Shown piece by piece: positions 23,415-31,537 of a DNA stretch of 47,247 nucleotides. A program made the translations under genes and the position numbers. The stretch comes from Lamprocystis purpurea DSM 4197. GTDB lineage: Bacteria > Pseudomonadota > Gammaproteobacteria > Chromatiales > Chromatiaceae. The notes under the pieces were generated by a model. That model had not been told where the DNA came from and did no database searches. It saw only the letters and a program-made list of their open reading frames with translations. Numbering within the stretch: position 1 is the first letter of the stretch; the number at the start of each line of letters is the position of its first letter. The stretch is taken from the NCBI RefSeq assembly GCF_000379525.1, contig NZ_KB902527.1:1-47247 (forward strand), given 5' to 3'.

Positions 23415-23571
23415 CGCTCGTGCGTGGCACGGCATAGACCGCCGCGAATATGAGCGCGCATATATTTTTCGCGCGCAAGTTTATTTATACGCATCCTTTA
23501 ACAAGAACAATGTATTAGCGACAGCCTACCGCTCAATTCTAAAGTCACCCCGAACCCCGAACTCCCAAAAC

Positions 23572-25554
23572 ATGGACAAAGACACCCGCAACCGCATCCA
23601 ACGCGCCACCCAGGCCGCGCGCGGACTGCTTGAACAGGATTTCGAGGACCAGTTGACGGGTGTGTTCGACATCCGGCTGGACGGCACCATCGCGGGCGAG
23701 CCAGGGAGCCATCTGGACCCGGCGCAGCGGATTGTGAGGATCAAGCTGGTCGCCGCGGTCGAGCACTGGGTGTCGTCAGTCGTCGGTCGTCAGTCTTCGG
23801 CCGACGACCGACGACCGACGACCGACGACTACGCCGAAGCGGTTGCGAGTTACCGGCGGGAGGCGGCGTTCACGACCCTGAACCGGTTCGTGGCGCTCAA
23901 GATGCTGGAGGCCCGTGGGCTGGTGCAGGAGTGCATCTCGCGGGGCGAGCAGTCGTCGGGGTTCAAGGAGTTCTGCGGGCTTGCGCCGGGGCTGGTACAG
24001 CTTCCGGACCGCGGCTACCGGCTCTACATTGAGAGCCTGTTCGACGAGATCGGTCGCGAGGTGCGAGTGCTGTTCGACCGGCGCGACCCGGCGAGCTTGC
24101 TGTGGCCCGCGCGTGCGACTCTCTTCGGCTCTCAGCAGCCGGGCTTGCTGGAGATCCTCAACGACCCCGAACTGGCCGGCGTCTGGGATCAGGACGAGAC
24201 CATCGGCTGGGTCTATCAGTATTTCAACGGCGACGACGAGCGCCGGCAGATGCGCGCCGAGAGTCAGGCGCCGCGCAACAGCCGCGAGCTGGCTGTCCGT
24301 AATCAGTTCTTCACCCCGCTCTATGTCGTCCAGTTCCTCACGGATAACAGCCTCGGCCGCATCTGGTACGAAATGCGCCGGGGCGACACCCGTCTCAAGG
24401 ACCTCGACTATCTGGTGCGGAAGGGGTCGTCGGTCGTCGGTCATCGGTCATCGGCGAAAGACTCTCCGGCTGACGACCGGCGACTGACGACTGACGACTC
24501 TCCGACCGACGACGCAGCCCCTACCCGCACCAAAAAAGACCCGCGGGATCTCAGGATTCTGGACCCCGCGTGCGGCTCCGGGCACTTCCTGCTCTATGCG
24601 TTCACCCTGTTGCTGACGATCTACCAGGAGGCCTGGGAGGACCCGGATGCCCCCGCCGCCGAGGTCACTGGCCGCACCCTGCGCGACGACTATCCGGACC
24701 GGGACGCCATGCACCGGGCACTGCCCGGCCTCGTCCTGCGCCACAACCTGTACGGCATCGACATCGACCCCCGCGCCGCCCAGATCGCCGCCCTGGCCCT
24801 GTGGCTGCGCGCCCAGCGGGGCTATCTGGAGCTGGGTGTCCCGCGCGGGGAGCGCCCGCCCATCCAGCGCACCAACATCGTTGTCGCCGAGCCCATGCCC
24901 GGCGAGCCCGAGTTGCGGCGGGAGCTGCTGACGACCCTGGACCCGGACCTGGCCCGGCTGATCGAGCAAGTCTTCCAGCGGATGGAACTGGCGGGGGAGG
25001 TCGGCTCCCTGCTGCGCATTGAGGAGGACATCCGCGCCGCCGTGCGGGAGGTCTACGGCGAGCAGGGACCCCTGTTCCGCGCCCTGGACGAGGCGCGCTG
25101 GCAGCAGGCGGAGGCGGCCGTCCTGCACGCCCTGCGACACTATGCCGAGCAGTCGGTCAACGGCCAGGCCTATCGGCGTCGCCTGTTCAGCGAGGACGCC
25201 GCCCGCGGTTTCGGATTCATCGACTTGTGCGGGCTGCGCTTCGACGTCACCCTGATGAATCCGCCCTTCGGCGCCCCCTGCGCCCGCGCCGGTCCCTACC
25301 TCGCGGGCGCCTATCCCCGCTCCAAGGGCGACCTGCTCGCCGCCTGCGTCGAGCGTGGGGTACAGTGGCTGCACCCCGCCGGTATCCTGGGCGCCATCAC
25401 CTCCCGTACCCCCCTGTTTCTGACCAGCTACCGGCACTGGCGCCAAGGCGTGCTGCTCGGCGAGGCCAGACCCACGGTGCTGGCGGATCTGGGCCACGGG
25501 GTCATGGACGCGGCGATGGTCGAGGCCGCGGCCTATTGTCTGATCAAACAGTGA
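23572..25554 (+). CDS. pglX: PglX N-terminal half: BREX adenine-specific DNA methyltransferase
   Basis: This 660-residue protein has a helical N-terminus, then SAM motif I DPACGSGHF at about 331-339, YGIDIDPRAAQIAALALWLR and the N6-adenine catalytic motif NPPF at 563-566 (VTLMNPPFGAPCAR). PglX methylates an asymmetric host sequence and marks self DNA for BREX. Family members are about 1200 residues. Here the protein ends with VEAAAYCLIKQ and the remainder is the separate gene at 26295. Two GTCGTC repeats are translated in frame (residues 68-86 and 286-314), the second just before motif I. Both halves may assemble into an active enzyme, or the locus may be phase-locked off. Confidence 0.9.
   Translation: MDKDTRNRIQRATQAARGLLEQDFEDQLTGVFDIRLDGTIAGEPGSHLDPAQRIVRIKLVAAVEHWVSSVVGRQSSADDRRPTTDDYAEAVASYRREAAFTTLNRFVALKMLEARGLVQECISRGEQSSGFKEFCGLAPGLVQLPDRGYRLYIESLFDEIGREVRVLFDRRDPASLLWPARATLFGSQQPGLLEILNDPELAGVWDQDETIGWVYQYFNGDDERRQMRAESQAPRNSRELAVRNQFFTPLYVVQFLTDNSLGRIWYEMRRGDTRLKDLDYLVRKGSSVVGHRSSAKDSPADDRRLTTDDSPTDDAAPTRTKKDPRDLRILDPACGSGHFLLYAFTLLLTIYQEAWEDPDAPAAEVTGRTLRDDYPDRDAMHRALPGLVLRHNLYGIDIDPRAAQIAALALWLRAQRGYLELGVPRGERPPIQRTNIVVAEPMPGEPELRRELLTTLDPDLARLIEQVFQRMELAGEVGSLLRIEEDIRAAVREVYGEQGPLFRALDEARWQQAEAAVLHALRHYAEQSVNGQAYRRRLFSEDAARGFGFIDLCGLRFDVTLMNPPFGAPCARAGPYLAGAYPRSKGDLLAACVERGVQWLHPAGILGAITSRTPLFLTSYRHWRQGVLLGEARPTVLADLGHGVMDAAMVEAAAYCLIKQ
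23772..23830. repeat. GTCGTC palindromic repeat, copy B, inside pglX
   Basis: A 59-bp hairpin unit with complementary arms, translated in frame as SSVVGRQSSADDRRPTTDD (PglX residues 68-86). Its length keeps the reading frame open. Confidence 0.85.
24427..24515. repeat. GTCGTC palindromic repeat, copy C, inside pglX
   Basis: Arms GTCGTCGGTCGTCGGTCATC and GACGACCGGCGACTGACGAC flank the loop GCGAAAGACTCTCCGGC. It is translated in frame as residues 286-314, immediately upstream of the SAM-binding motif. Confidence 0.85.
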
Positions 25555-25559
25555 AACGG

Positions 25560-25898
25560 ATGGGAACGGCCATGCTGACAAGCATCGAAGGTATATACGA
25601 GAACGGCCAGGTGCGGCTGCTGGAGCCGCTGCCCGGCGTGGCGCGGGCGCGGGTGGTGGTGACCCTGCTGCCCGAACCACCGGCACCCCTGCCGCCGCCC
25701 GCGCCAGACACCAGCGATCAAACCGGGAGCCTGGCCCCGGACGGGGCCGCAGTGGCGCTCAGTGCGTTGGGGCGCGATCTACTGGCCATCCGCCAACGCG
25801 CCCTGGCACGCGGGTTGGCACTCGCCCCCGTGGACGCCATCCTGGAGGAGGTCAGGCAAGGGCGCGCGGAGGCCGGCGATGACGACGACCTACGTTGA
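25560..25898 (+). CDS. Antitoxin of the PIN module inserted in pglX
   Basis: This protein of 112 residues from ATG 25560 (or 108 from ATG 25572) reads MLTSIEGIYENGQVRLLEPL, PGVARARVVVTLLPEPPAPL, then a proline/alanine-rich linker and ALGRDLLAIRQRALARGLAL with EEVRQGRAEAGDDDD. The N-terminal segment (T-x-x-EGI-YENGQVRLLEPLPG) is typical of short antitoxins paired with PIN-domain toxins. It starts 5 bases after the end of the pglX 5' part and overlaps the toxin gene by 20 bases, the usual tight coupling. The neutralising part is probably the acidic C-terminus. Confidence 0.75.
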   Translation: MGTAMLTSIEGIYENGQVRLLEPLPGVARARVVVTLLPEPPAPLPPPAPDTSDQTGSLAPDGAAVALSALGRDLLAIRQRALARGLALAPVDAILEEVRQGRAEAGDDDDLR

Positions 25899-26298
25899 CG
25901 CCAACGCCCTGATCGTCGCCTATCGCGGCGACCAACCGGCGGCCCAGGCGGCCATCGCCCTCCTGGGCGATCCGGTCCGGCGCTTCGTCGCCAGCCCCTA
26001 TCTGCGGCTGGAGACCCTGCGCAAACCGCTGTTCTACCGGCGTGAAGACGAGATCACCTTCATGGAACGGTACTTCGCCACGGTCAGCCTGTGCATCCCC
26101 ACCAGTGACCAACTGGTCGCGCGGGCGCTGAGCCTTGCGGCCCAGTGGCACCTGGGGGCGATGGACGCCTTGCACGCCGCCGCCGCATTGCAGGCCGGGG
26201 CCGAGGTCTTCGTGACCATGGAGCGTCCCACCAAGCCCTTGTTCCTGGTTCCGGGACTCAACGCCGTATCACTTCACCCCCAGGAGTCCCCTCAGTGA
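25879..26298 (+). CDS. PIN-domain ribonuclease toxin (VapC-like)
   Basis: This 139-residue protein has PIN acidic residues D7 (TTYVDANALIVAYRG), E45 (YLRLETLRKPLFY), D96 (LGAMDALHAAAALQAG) and E115 in the FVTMERPT segment where most PIN proteins have D. PIN toxins are Mg-dependent RNases that cut tRNA or rRNA when the antitoxin fails. The gene overlaps the antitoxin gene by 20 bases, and its TGA overlaps the GTG start of the second pglX part. The module therefore lies entirely within pglX and is co-transcribed with BREX. Confidence 0.85.
   Translation: MTTTYVDANALIVAYRGDQPAAQAAIALLGDPVRRFVASPYLRLETLRKPLFYRREDEITFMERYFATVSLCIPTSDQLVARALSLAAQWHLGAMDALHAAAALQAGAEVFVTMERPTKPLFLVPGLNAVSLHPQESPQ
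26282..26286 (+). promoter_or_regulatory. Ribosome binding site for the second pglX part
   Basis: AGGAG, 8 bases before GTG 26295, lies inside the PIN toxin coding region and gives the second pglX half its own translation start. Confidence 0.55.
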
Positions 26299-28817
26299 GC
26301 CTTTTCCTGCGCCTGCTGGAAGACGACGACAAGGCCCTGGCCCTGCGGACCGCCCTGCACGCCGTCGCCGCCGGCGAGTCCGATCCGCGGGTGTTCGAGG
26401 CCGATCCCAATGCCTTCGCGCTGGTGCCGGGGGCGCCGTTTGCGTATTGGATTAGCCCGAGTGCCCAAAGCGCATTCAGTCGCCTTCCGAATTTCGAGGG
26501 GGAACGACGGACCGCCAAGTGCGGAGCTGGGACGCTGGATGATTTTCGCTTCCTGCGATTGGACTGGGAAGTGCCGGTTTCAGTCGCCGAGTGGGTCTCA
26601 TTTGCGAAAGGAGGAGCCTTCGGACGTTATTATGCGGACTTGTATCTGCGCCTCGCTTGGGCCAATGCAGGCAGAGAGATCCAATGTTTTGTTGAAGCCA
26701 AGGTCGGCAGCGCTACCCGGAAGATCCAAGCCCAACCCTGGTACTTCCGCCCCGGCCTCACCTGGCCGCGGAGAACCAACGGGCTGAGCTTCCGTGCCAT
26801 GCCGGCAGGCTGCATCTTCGCCGACAAAGGCCCAGCCGCCTTCGTCGACGGCGACGACCCCGAGTCCCTGCTCGCGCTCTGTGCCCTGGTCAACTCGGCG
26901 CCCTTCGGCGCCTTGGTCGCGCTTCAATTGGCGAGAACCGAGCTCGCCCAATCCTATGAGGTCGGCCTGATCCAGCAGACCCCGGTCCCCCCGCTGACGA
27001 CCGACGACGGACGACCGACGACCCACGCCCAAACCCTGTCCACCCTGGCCCATCGCGCCTGGTCCCTCAAACACGCCCTCGACACCGCCACCGAAACCTC
27101 CCACGCCTTCCTGCTGCCGGCCCTGCTCCAGGTTCCCGGCGAGGACTTGGCCGGCCGCGCCGCGGCCTGGTCCGCTCGGGTCCAGGCCACGGAGGCGGAG
27201 CTTGCCGACATCCAGGCGGACATCGACGACCGCTGCTTCGCGCTCTACGGGATCGACGGCGAGGACCGACGGCGGATCGAGGTCGGCCCCGGCGGCACGC
27301 TCGATGCGGCGCCCAACGACCCAGGCGAGGACCTGGGCGAGGACGACGAGGGCCCCGGCGCGGTCGCCGACCCGGCCCCGCTGACCGCCTTGCTGGTCTC
27401 CTGGACCCTCGGTGTCGCCTGCGGACGCTTCGACCTGCGGCTCGCGACCGGCCAGCGCGCCGCGCCCGCTGCGCCGGGACCCTTCGACCCCCTGCCAGTC
27501 TGCCCGCCCGGCCAATTGCAGAACGCCCAGGGCCTGCCGGCAGGAGCCGATGACCTGCCCGCCGCGTATCCCGTCGACATCCCTTGGGACGGCATCCTGG
27601 TGGACGATGCGGGGCATGAGCGCGATCTCGCCGCGCGCAGCCGGCTGGTGTTCGATCGCGTCTTCAGCGATGACGCGGACTCCGCCTGGCGCGAGGCCGC
27701 CGAGATACTCGAAGGCCGGGGGAATGATCTCCGGACCTGGTTCGCGCGGTCATTCTTCGCGGACCACATCAAGCGCTGCTCCAAGAGCCGCCGCAAGGCC
27801 CCGATCTACTGGCAGCTCGCCACCCCCTCGGCGCGCTACTCGGTCTGGCTCTATTACCATCGCTTCACTCGGGACACCCTGTACAAGGTCCTCAACGACT
27901 CTGTGACCCCCAAGCTCCAACACGAGGAGCGCAAGCTGATGGGGCTGGTCCAGGGCGCCGGTGGCACCCCGACCGCCAACCAGCGCAAGGAGATCGCCGA
28001 GCAGGAAGGCTTCGTCGAGGAACTCCGAACCTTCCGAGAAGAGGTCGGTCGGGTTGCCCCATTGTGGAATCCGGACCTCAACGACGGCGTCATCATCAAC
28101 TTCGCGCCCCTGTGGCGCCTGGTGCCCCAGCACCGGGCCTGGCAAAAGGAGTGCAAGGATTGCTGGGGCAGACTCACCGCCGGCGACTACGACTGGGCAC
28201 ACCTGGCGATGCATCTCTGGCCCGAGCGGGTCGTCCCCAAGTGCGCCGCGGACCGCAGCCTCGCCATCGCCCACGGGCTTGAAGCGGTCTTCTGGGAAGA
28301 GTCGTCGGTCGTCAGTCGTCGGTCGTCGGCGCAAGACTCTCTTGCTGACGACCGAAGACTGACGACTGACGACGTACGACCCGGGAAGTGGCTGCCCCTC
28401 ACGGTTGCGCAGGCAGAGGTCGACCGCCTCATCGCGGAACGCACCTCCGCCGCGGTCAAGGACGCGCTGAACAGCCTGCTGGAGGCCCCCGCGCCGGCCA
28501 CTGGCAGTGGCGGTGGCCGCAAGTCGTCGGGACGGGGCCCGGTTCGGCGCGTTCCTACTGCCCCGAAGACAGATAATGCCGGCGCAGGCTCCGGACCTGC
28601 AACGGGTTCCGCTGCCCCTGATCCGGTCATGCTGGACGCCGTCAAGCAGGCCATCGCCGCGGCCCAGGGTGCGACCAGCAAGTCCGAGGTCCTCGCCGCC
28701 ACCGGCCTCACCGACGCCCAGTGGAATGCCGCCATCAACGCCTTGCTCGCCGCGGGCACAGTCACCAAGACCGGCGCCGGTCGCGGAACCCGCTACCATC
28801 TGAACCCTGAACCCTGA
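26295..28817 (+). CDS. PglX C-terminal half (BREX methyltransferase, specificity part)
   Basis: This 840-residue protein starts on GTG 26295, overlapping the toxin stop as GTGA. Residues 1-200 continue the PglX fold (SLFLRLLEDDDKALALRTAL, RKIQAQPWYFRPGLTWPRRT, SFRAMPAGCIFADKGPAAFV). The middle contains VSWTLGVACGRFDLR and WDGILVDDAGHERDL. The C-terminal part has YWQLATPSARYSVWLYYHRF and WRLVPQHRAWQKECKDCW, all standard PglX blocks that bear target recognition. The last 70 residues add a winged-helix-like tail. A half GTCGTC unit (26994-27025) and a full one (28302-28373, residues 670-693) are translated in frame. Confidence 0.9.
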   Translation: MSLFLRLLEDDDKALALRTALHAVAAGESDPRVFEADPNAFALVPGAPFAYWISPSAQSAFSRLPNFEGERRTAKCGAGTLDDFRFLRLDWEVPVSVAEWVSFAKGGAFGRYYADLYLRLAWANAGREIQCFVEAKVGSATRKIQAQPWYFRPGLTWPRRTNGLSFRAMPAGCIFADKGPAAFVDGDDPESLLALCALVNSAPFGALVALQLARTELAQSYEVGLIQQTPVPPLTTDDGRPTTHAQTLSTLAHRAWSLKHALDTATETSHAFLLPALLQVPGEDLAGRAAAWSARVQATEAELADIQADIDDRCFALYGIDGEDRRRIEVGPGGTLDAAPNDPGEDLGEDDEGPGAVADPAPLTALLVSWTLGVACGRFDLRLATGQRAAPAAPGPFDPLPVCPPGQLQNAQGLPAGADDLPAAYPVDIPWDGILVDDAGHERDLAARSRLVFDRVFSDDADSAWREAAEILEGRGNDLRTWFARSFFADHIKRCSKSRRKAPIYWQLATPSARYSVWLYYHRFTRDTLYKVLNDSVTPKLQHEERKLMGLVQGAGGTPTANQRKEIAEQEGFVEELRTFREEVGRVAPLWNPDLNDGVIINFAPLWRLVPQHRAWQKECKDCWGRLTAGDYDWAHLAMHLWPERVVPKCAADRSLAIAHGLEAVFWEESSVVSRRSSAQDSLADDRRLTTDDVRPGKWLPLTVAQAEVDRLIAERTSAAVKDALNSLLEAPAPATGSGGGRKSSGRGPVRRVPTAPKTDNAGAGSGPATGSAAPDPVMLDAVKQAIAAAQGATSKSEVLAATGLTDAQWNAAINALLAAGTVTKTGAGRGTRYHLNPEP
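26994..27025. repeat. GTCGTC repeat, half copy D, inside pglX 3' part
   Basis: Only the right arm (CTGACGACCGACGACGGACG and on) is present, translated as LTTDDGRPTT. Confidence 0.65.
28302..28373. repeat. GTCGTC palindromic repeat, copy E, inside pglX 3' part
   Basis: A 72-bp hairpin with loop GCGCAAGACTCTCTTGC, exactly 24 codons, translated as residues 670-693 (start SSVVSRRSSAQDSLADDRRL). Confidence 0.85.
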
Positions 28818-28885
28818 ACCCCCCACACTCATGAGACATCCAATGTTGGGCACTGTCCCAGGCCTTCTTGAAGAAGGAGTCAGCG

Positions 28886-29152
28886 ATGCACAACCTAACC
28901 TTTGAAACCAATGTCCCGACCGACCATCTGTTACACCTGCCGGATGATCTGCCGGCGGGTGTTCTGGTCAGGATTACGGTTGAGCGCCTGGCGGACAAGA
29001 CGATGACTGAGGACTATCAGCCACGCACCGAAATCGCACGATTGGCGCTCGCGGCGCGCAAGGCGCACCTTGCGGGCGGGGGCAAATTGCTGAGTACCGA
29101 GGAGATCAGCGCAGAGGTCCGCCGCCGTCGCGGTGGTCTGGCTGATGAATGA
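28886..29152 (+). CDS. Orphan antitoxin-like protein
   Basis: This 88-residue protein from ATG 28886 (AAGGAG at 28873-28878) reads MHNLTFETNVPTDHLLHLPD, DLPAGVLVRITVERLADKT, YQPRTEIARLALAARKAHLA, then GGGKLLSTEEISAEVRRRRG. The second half matches the C-terminus of the remnant at 22964. No toxin follows directly; instead another antitoxin-like gene starts 21 bases later. It may lend immunity against PIN toxins elsewhere or be a leftover of recombination. Confidence 0.6.
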   Translation: MHNLTFETNVPTDHLLHLPDDLPAGVLVRITVERLADKTMTEDYQPRTEIARLALAARKAHLAGGGKLLSTEEISAEVRRRRGGLADE

Positions 29153-29173
29153 CCGGCCAAGGGGTAAATCGCT

Positions 29174-29473
29174 ATGCAGACACTGACTTTTGAGTGCGAA
29201 ATAGGTACGGAGCGTGATCTGGTGCTGCGTCTTCCTGTTACGGTTAGGCCGGGTCGTCATCGTATTGCGGTCGTCATCGATCCGCTCGAACTGGTGGGAG
29301 ACGCGTCGGACCTGGTTCCGGTTGGTGACAGCGTGCCGCCCCGAACCGCGTTATGGGCTCGGTTGAACGCCTTGCGCGACCAGGCTGCGCGCGAGGGCGA
29401 ACTGCCGGAACCCATGTCTTGGGACGAAATTCTTGCGGAAGTGCAGCAACGTCGTGGGGAACAGGATGACTGA
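29174..29473 (+). CDS. Antitoxin of a broken PIN module
   Basis: This 99-residue protein reads MQTLTFECEIGTERDLVLRL, PVTVRPGRHRIAVVIDPLEL, then RTALWARLNALRDQAAREGE and MSWDEILAEVQQRRGEQDD. It has the same plan as the antitoxins at 25572 and 28886: a short beta-rich DNA-binding part, a linker and an acidic helical tail. Its end overlaps by 8 bases the start of a PIN gene that is truncated, so this antitoxin has lost its partner. Confidence 0.65.
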   Translation: MQTLTFECEIGTERDLVLRLPVTVRPGRHRIAVVIDPLELVGDASDLVPVGDSVPPRTALWARLNALRDQAAREGELPEPMSWDEILAEVQQRRGEQDD

Positions 29474-29600
29474 GCGGCGGACCTATCTCGATGCCAATGT
29501 GTTGATCGCCGCCTGGAATGGCGACACTGACACCCGAGCCTGGGCGCGTGCTGTCTTGGATGATCCTCAACGCGCCTTCGTTGTCGCCTGGACTTGGTAA
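29466..29600 (+). pseudogene. Truncated PIN-domain toxin
   Basis: ATG 29466 opens MTERRTYLDANVLIAAWNGD, then TDTRAWARAVLDDPQRAFVV and stops after WTW at 29598-29600, 44 residues. Alignment by eye to the toxin at 25879 is clear for the first 40 residues (TYLDAN-LI-A..G......A...L.DP.R.FV). The remaining three catalytic acids are lost, and the following DNA is the start of the ATPase gene. The module was cut off when the ATPase/HNH pair joined the locus, or before. Confidence 0.75.
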
Positions 29601-29636
29601 AGCGCCTTCTTGAAGCTGTGGGATGAGATACAAGCG

Positions 29637-30941
29637 ATGCTCGAATATCTGCACCTCGTCAACGTAGGTCCGGCCCCGGAGATGGAGATGGAGTTGGCAC
29701 CGAGACTCAACCTCATCACCGGCGACAACGGTCTCGGTAAGAGCTTCTTGCTGGACTTGATGTGGTGGGCGTTGACCCGGCGTTGGCCCCATGACCTCAA
29801 TCCGCGGCTTACGTCAGGCTACCCAGCGCGACCCACGGACCCGCGATCGCGGGCGACCATCGGTTTCCGACTCACATCCAAGTCACGGCAAGGTGTTGCC
29901 TATGAAAGCCACTATGTCGCGCGCGATGAGGCATGGACGGGCAAAGCCGGGCGACCATGGAATCCGGGCCTGATCGTCTACGCGCACTCCGATGGCGGGT
30001 TTTCCGTTTGGGATCCGGCGCGCAATTACTGGAAGCAGAAGGGACGGGTCGATGTTCAGGAACGTCTGCCGGGTTATGTATTCTCTGCGAACGATGTTTG
30101 GGACGGTCTTGCGATGCCTGTCGATGGCAAACCAACGCTGGTTTGCAGCGGGTTGTTGCGCGACTGGGCCATCTGGATTCGGGAAAACGGGGAGAACGCG
30201 CAGCATATGGCCTCAGTGCTCGCGGGGCTCGTCCCCGCGCCAGAGTACATCGCGCCAGGCCCCTTGATGCGGCTGTCGGTGAACGACGCCCGGGATATTC
30301 CGTCCATTCGGACTGCCTACAGCAAGGGGGTACCCATCGTTCATGCCTCGGCTGGGATTCGGCGAGCCGCTGGTCTGGCATACATGTTGATGTGGTCATG
30401 GACCGAGCATGTGCTCGCTGCGCGGCAGTTGGGTGAAGATTGTACAACACAGGTTGTGATGCTCTTCGACGAGTTGGAAAGCCATCTGCACCCACGGTGG
30501 CAGCGTTCAATCCTCCGATCTGTTTTCAATGCCGCACGGGTATTGTTGCCGCAGGCAACCATACAGATCGTGGCGGCGACCCATTCGCCACTAGTACTCG
30601 CTTCTGCCGAGCCCGAATTCGATGAGACGATGGACAAGATCTTTCATTTCGATCTGATGAACGGTCTCGTCGGCTTGCGGGAAGTCCCCTGGGCTAAACA
30701 GGGGGATGTGGTCAACTGGCTGGTCTCCGACATCTTTGGTCTGCAACAGGGTCGGTCCATCGAGGCGGAACGCGCCATTGAGGCGGCGGAAGCCTATATG
30801 CGGAACGACCATGGTGCCTTACCAATCGGGCTACAAACCAGAGATGACATTCATCGGGAGCTGGTGCGGGTGCTGGCCGGGCATGATCTGTTCTGGCCGC
30901 GCTGGGTCGTTTCAGGCGAGCGGCAGGAGGAAAAGTCTTGA
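29637..30941 (+). CDS. AAA_21-type ATPase, PtuA-like (Septu-type) subunit
   Basis: This 434-residue protein has Walker A GDNGLGKS at 29-36 and a combined signature/Walker B VVMLFDELESHLHPRWQ with D278-E279 and the H-L-H-P-x-W motif, followed by a switch histidine in VAATHSP. This is the SMC/ABC-like AAA_21/DUF3696 ATPase group. Start ATG 29637 is chosen over an upstream TTG. It overlaps the HNH-like gene by 4 bases (TTGATC context), so the two are a coupled pair. ATPase plus HNH nuclease is the Septu (PtuA-PtuB) defence plan. The assignment to Septu itself is inference. Confidence 0.75.
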   Translation: MLEYLHLVNVGPAPEMEMELAPRLNLITGDNGLGKSFLLDLMWWALTRRWPHDLNPRLTSGYPARPTDPRSRATIGFRLTSKSRQGVAYESHYVARDEAWTGKAGRPWNPGLIVYAHSDGGFSVWDPARNYWKQKGRVDVQERLPGYVFSANDVWDGLAMPVDGKPTLVCSGLLRDWAIWIRENGENAQHMASVLAGLVPAPEYIAPGPLMRLSVNDARDIPSIRTAYSKGVPIVHASAGIRRAAGLAYMLMWSWTEHVLAARQLGEDCTTQVVMLFDELESHLHPRWQRSILRSVFNAARVLLPQATIQIVAATHSPLVLASAEPEFDETMDKIFHFDLMNGLVGLREVPWAKQGDVVNWLVSDIFGLQQGRSIEAERAIEAAEAYMRNDHGALPIGLQTRDDIHRELVRVLAGHDLFWPRWVVSGERQEEKS

Positions 30942-31537
30942 TCAGATTCGAACAACCCCCGAAGCCTGAACGGTTCCACGCCGGGGTAGAGGTTCCGGGC
31001 GCACGCTGGCTTGCGGATCATCCCGACGCCAAGCGTCCGTATGATTATTGGACCGCGTTCAAGAGCGAACTGGCTGACGGATTCAGGAATCTGTGTGCCT
31101 ATAGCGCCATGTATGAGCCGGTCGGCACTGTCGATCACTTCGAGAGCTGGGATAAAGACCGTAGCCGCGCTTATGACTGGAGTAATTACCGCTACGCGGC
31201 GGGTTGGATCAATTCCAGCAAGAAAACTATTCCAGCCAGTCAGATTCTTGACCCATTCGAAGTAGGGGATGATTGGTTCAGCATCATTCTCCCCTCGCTG
31301 CAGCTCGTTGTGTCTGAAGCGATACCTGATGAGTTCATAGATCGGGCCGAATTCGTATTAAAGCGGCTGCATTTGCGGGATGATGAACGGGTTCTGCGCC
31401 AGCGGCGGGAATGGTATCGTATGTATCAGGAAGGCGGGTTGAGCCTCAAAGAACTTTGGCTGAAGGCCCCTCTGATTGCAGCAGCGGTTGCAAGAGACGC
31501 CAACTCATCCTCGTATACCGGCCCACTCGCTTCATGA
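30938..31537 (+). CDS. HNH-like nuclease partner, PtuB-like
   Basis: This 199-residue protein contains CAYSAMYEPVGTVDHFESWD then RAYDWSNYRYAAGWINSSKK (residues 53-95), which aligns with the TIGR02646/HNH pattern D-H-F...Y.W.N......N..K. D66-H67, N83 and N92 are candidate active-site residues. The zinc-binding Cys-x-x-Cys seen in many relatives is missing (AGWINSSK instead), as in some PtuB-like members. The gene overlaps the ATPase gene upstream and pglZ downstream (ATGA at 31534-31537). The ATPase probably controls nuclease activation on phage cues. Confidence 0.7.
   Translation: MIRFEQPPKPERFHAGVEVPGARWLADHPDAKRPYDYWTAFKSELADGFRNLCAYSAMYEPVGTVDHFESWDKDRSRAYDWSNYRYAAGWINSSKKTIPASQILDPFEVGDDWFSIILPSLQLVVSEAIPDEFIDRAEFVLKRLHLRDDERVLRQRREWYRMYQEGGLSLKELWLKAPLIAAAVARDANSSSYTGPLAS

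Noticed and set aside
24448-25686. Long minus-strand open frame opposite pglX
   Set aside because: Antisense shadow in GC-rich DNA; the plus strand encodes SAM and NPPF motifs.
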